NCBI GenBank assembly: GCA_016271365.2
Contig: CM028131.1
Location: forward strand, 283,586,001-283,650,000
Length of the DNA: 64,000 nt
Direction: 5' to 3'
Source of the DNA: Neoceratodus forsteri
Lineage: Eukaryota; Chordata; Ceratodontiformes; Ceratodontidae
Part shown: positions 62,400 through 64,000 of the stretch, in pieces
Layout of the letters: every line of letters starts with the position of its first letter
How positions within the stretch are numbered: the first letter of the stretch is position 1
Notes under the pieces: model-generated
Database searches by the model: none
What the model saw: only the letters and a program-made list of their open reading frames with translations
Told to the model about the DNA's origin: nothing
Position numbers and translations under genes: made by a program

Positions 62400-64000
62400 G
62401 CAGCAAAATGATTAGATTTGTCTACAAGCACTATTTTCTATGTAAGTTTGAGTATGGAGGGGGGGTTAAGGCTGGAGATCACTTATGGTCCATCACATAA
62501 CCACATGGTCAGAATATTAAATATTTTAAAATAAACATAAATGCAAAAGCAACCATTTCAAAAAGAAAATGCAAACTGTAACACACTTAACAGTTATAGG
62601 GTAAGTTAGCACATCTGGACTTATTTGCTGCATATGCATCTCAATTGCTAAGGGGTCCTGACCATGTTCACCCTTCCTCAAACCAAGCTAGCTGCGATAT
62701 GTCTAGCAATAACATGAATGGAAAGATTATGCATATGAAAACTTATTAATTATGCTGTACATACCCTAAGACTCAAAGTGTGTCTCCTTTGGCTGCCATG
62801 ATGTCTGTGGTTAATTTGAAACAAAAGACAATGTAACAAAACACTGGCCTCCACTGGAGATATTAAACTATAGAGAAAACTGCACTCTGGGAAGATTGCC
62901 TGGGACAAGATGCAATAAAAAAAACTGAATAGCAGGTTCCAGGGGGTATAAAACCACCAGGAATGTTAGAAAAAACTACCCCTCCCCACTCATTCACAGG
63001 TGTCAATGAATGTATTTGTTAACCATGCTGGTTCATCTTCTTGCTTCCCTCATCATAAAAATGTGAAACTACATTTGTGTTATTTTAAATGAGTGATAAA
63101 TGGCATGTCCAGGGGGATGGCAGCTCTGATAGTTGTTCCAGTCTTACTTTTTTTCTGGCTCAGTTTTTATCAGTGAAAAGAAAGTAGGAAAAAAAAAACA
63201 GCCTTTTGTTTCTACAAGTAGTTGTTTATTGCAGTTGGTATTTTTAACATGCGCAAGGCAACTCCACTTCTCAAACTTAAAAGAAAAAATACACTTCATC
63301 CAAGGTTGTGTTTACCAAGTACTACGCCCATGATTAAAATAATTTGAACCCCTTTCCCCAAAAAAAGTGCCCTCACATGAAACTGCATGATTAACTGTAA
63401 AGACAATTTAAAAATGTATTTCCAAATGCATTACTAACACCAATGCTTTCAAAGTTTTGAAACTACTAAAAAGACATACTATAAATATATATATATACAC
63501 ACACATATATACATATATACAGTTTATCTATATATATAATATGGTAAACAAATACTGTTAATCCCAAAAACTGAACTTTACGTATTTAGTATATAAATGT
63601 TTAAGAAAAACCTGTGGCTCTTTCATCCAGAATGCTGTGTCTATTGTTTTCCTTGGGAGCTGTAGTTTCAGACACTTCTTAATTACTCTTTCCTTTTGAG
63701 ACATCAGGTGGCTCTAATAATCATTTGTTCCAATGGTTTTTAAGTCAGTTTGAAGGCATTAAGTAACTTCTGTTCTCCTAGTCCTTAATAAAATGCAGAG
63801 ACTCCACAAACTTGTTCTGTTCCCTGGTCCAGATCCCAAACTAGTGTGTCTTGTTTCAACATGATAGATCCACCTCATGCCCCTCCCACATGAATAAAAA
63901 AAAGGTGGGGGTAGATCTTTAGGAGCTTCTCCGGTGGAGGTGGCGGTGGATCTTACTACCCCCAAAAAAACAATGATGCCTCTCACTATTCAGGTTCCAG
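62400..64000. other. Unassigned sequence to the window end
   Basis: No repeat family or long reading frame recognised. It has an imperfect TA/CA-rich tract at about 63481-63540 and an A-rich run at 63895-63903. The last 80 bases have an open plus frame encoding a Gly-rich peptide (FSGGGGGGSYYPQ from 63931). It looks exon-like but is too short and lacks a convincing splice acceptor to call. Confidence 0.4.

Noticed and set aside
63931..64000. Gly-rich open frame at the window end (FSGGGGGGSYYPQKNND) as a host exon
   Set aside because: Only about 23 codons, a stop lies just upstream, there is no clear polypyrimidine tract or splice acceptor, and no family is recognised. It could still be an exon if the next window continues it.
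1..64000. CRISPR array, bacterial operon or phage origin
   Set aside because: No short regularly spaced repeats with unique spacers and no prokaryotic gene structure. All coding content is eukaryotic retroelement.

Overview
The window is vertebrate intergenic or intronic DNA made almost entirely of transposable elements. I find no host protein-coding gene, rRNA, tRNA or CRISPR array that I can support. CR1-clade LINEs with the diagnostic 3' (ATTCTATG)-type tails, L2-clade LINEs, a Ty3/gypsy element with a PNMA-like Gag, and several long-inverted-repeat DNA elements together suggest a tetrapod with a large repeat-rich genome. An amphibian such as a caecilian is my best guess, but this is inference and no species marker was seen.

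Layout. 1-667: 3' end of a CR1 LINE (+). About 690-3700: a badly decayed gypsy element (-) related to the large one that follows. 4903-17151: a 5'-truncated CR1 (-) split by an 11.5-kb gypsy element (5534-16991, -) with 1.84-1.86-kb LTRs, a tRNA-Thr primer site, a PNMA-like gag, and protease, RT, RNase H and integrase regions. Its pol is in turn split by a 1.17-kb TTAA-flanked DNA element (10488-11659). 17152-23356: a stray internal L2 fragment, GC-rich tandem repeats and an L2 LINE (+). 23393-26262: a possible Harbinger transposase relic and LINE tails. 26263-31945: a nearly complete L2 LINE (+) with a broken 2A-like motif ahead of its endonuclease. 32160-33595: two CR1 copies (+). 33716-37403: two large inverted-repeat elements. 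37613-42530: an L2 (+) with another L2 (-) inserted in it. 42612-50770: a long CR1 (-) with ORF1 and ORF2, interrupted by a non-autonomous LTR element (43348-46862, TSD CCTCT), a 120-bp CR1 tail and a 325-bp palindrome. 51285-53195 and 53609-55226: two solo LTRs of the gypsy family in opposite orientations, each with a perfect 4-bp target duplication. 55345-57010: CR1 (-) abutting L2 (+). 57053-57472: a palindromic element. 57941-61617: two young-looking CR1 copies (+). 61700-64000: microsatellites, an inverted minisatellite and unassigned sequence.

How it fits together. The nesting gives a relative chronology: CR1 and L2 copies were hit later by gypsy, by the small LTR element and by DNA elements, and the gypsy copy was later hit by the TTAA element. 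Every long reading frame has at least one stop, frameshift or internal deletion, so no copy here looks able to move by itself. The most interesting items are the PNMA-type gypsy family (one near-complete copy, one decayed relative, two solo LTRs), the pol-less LTR element with an unrecognised 208-codon frame, the 2A-like motifs in two L2 copies, and four unrelated foldback elements in 64 kb.
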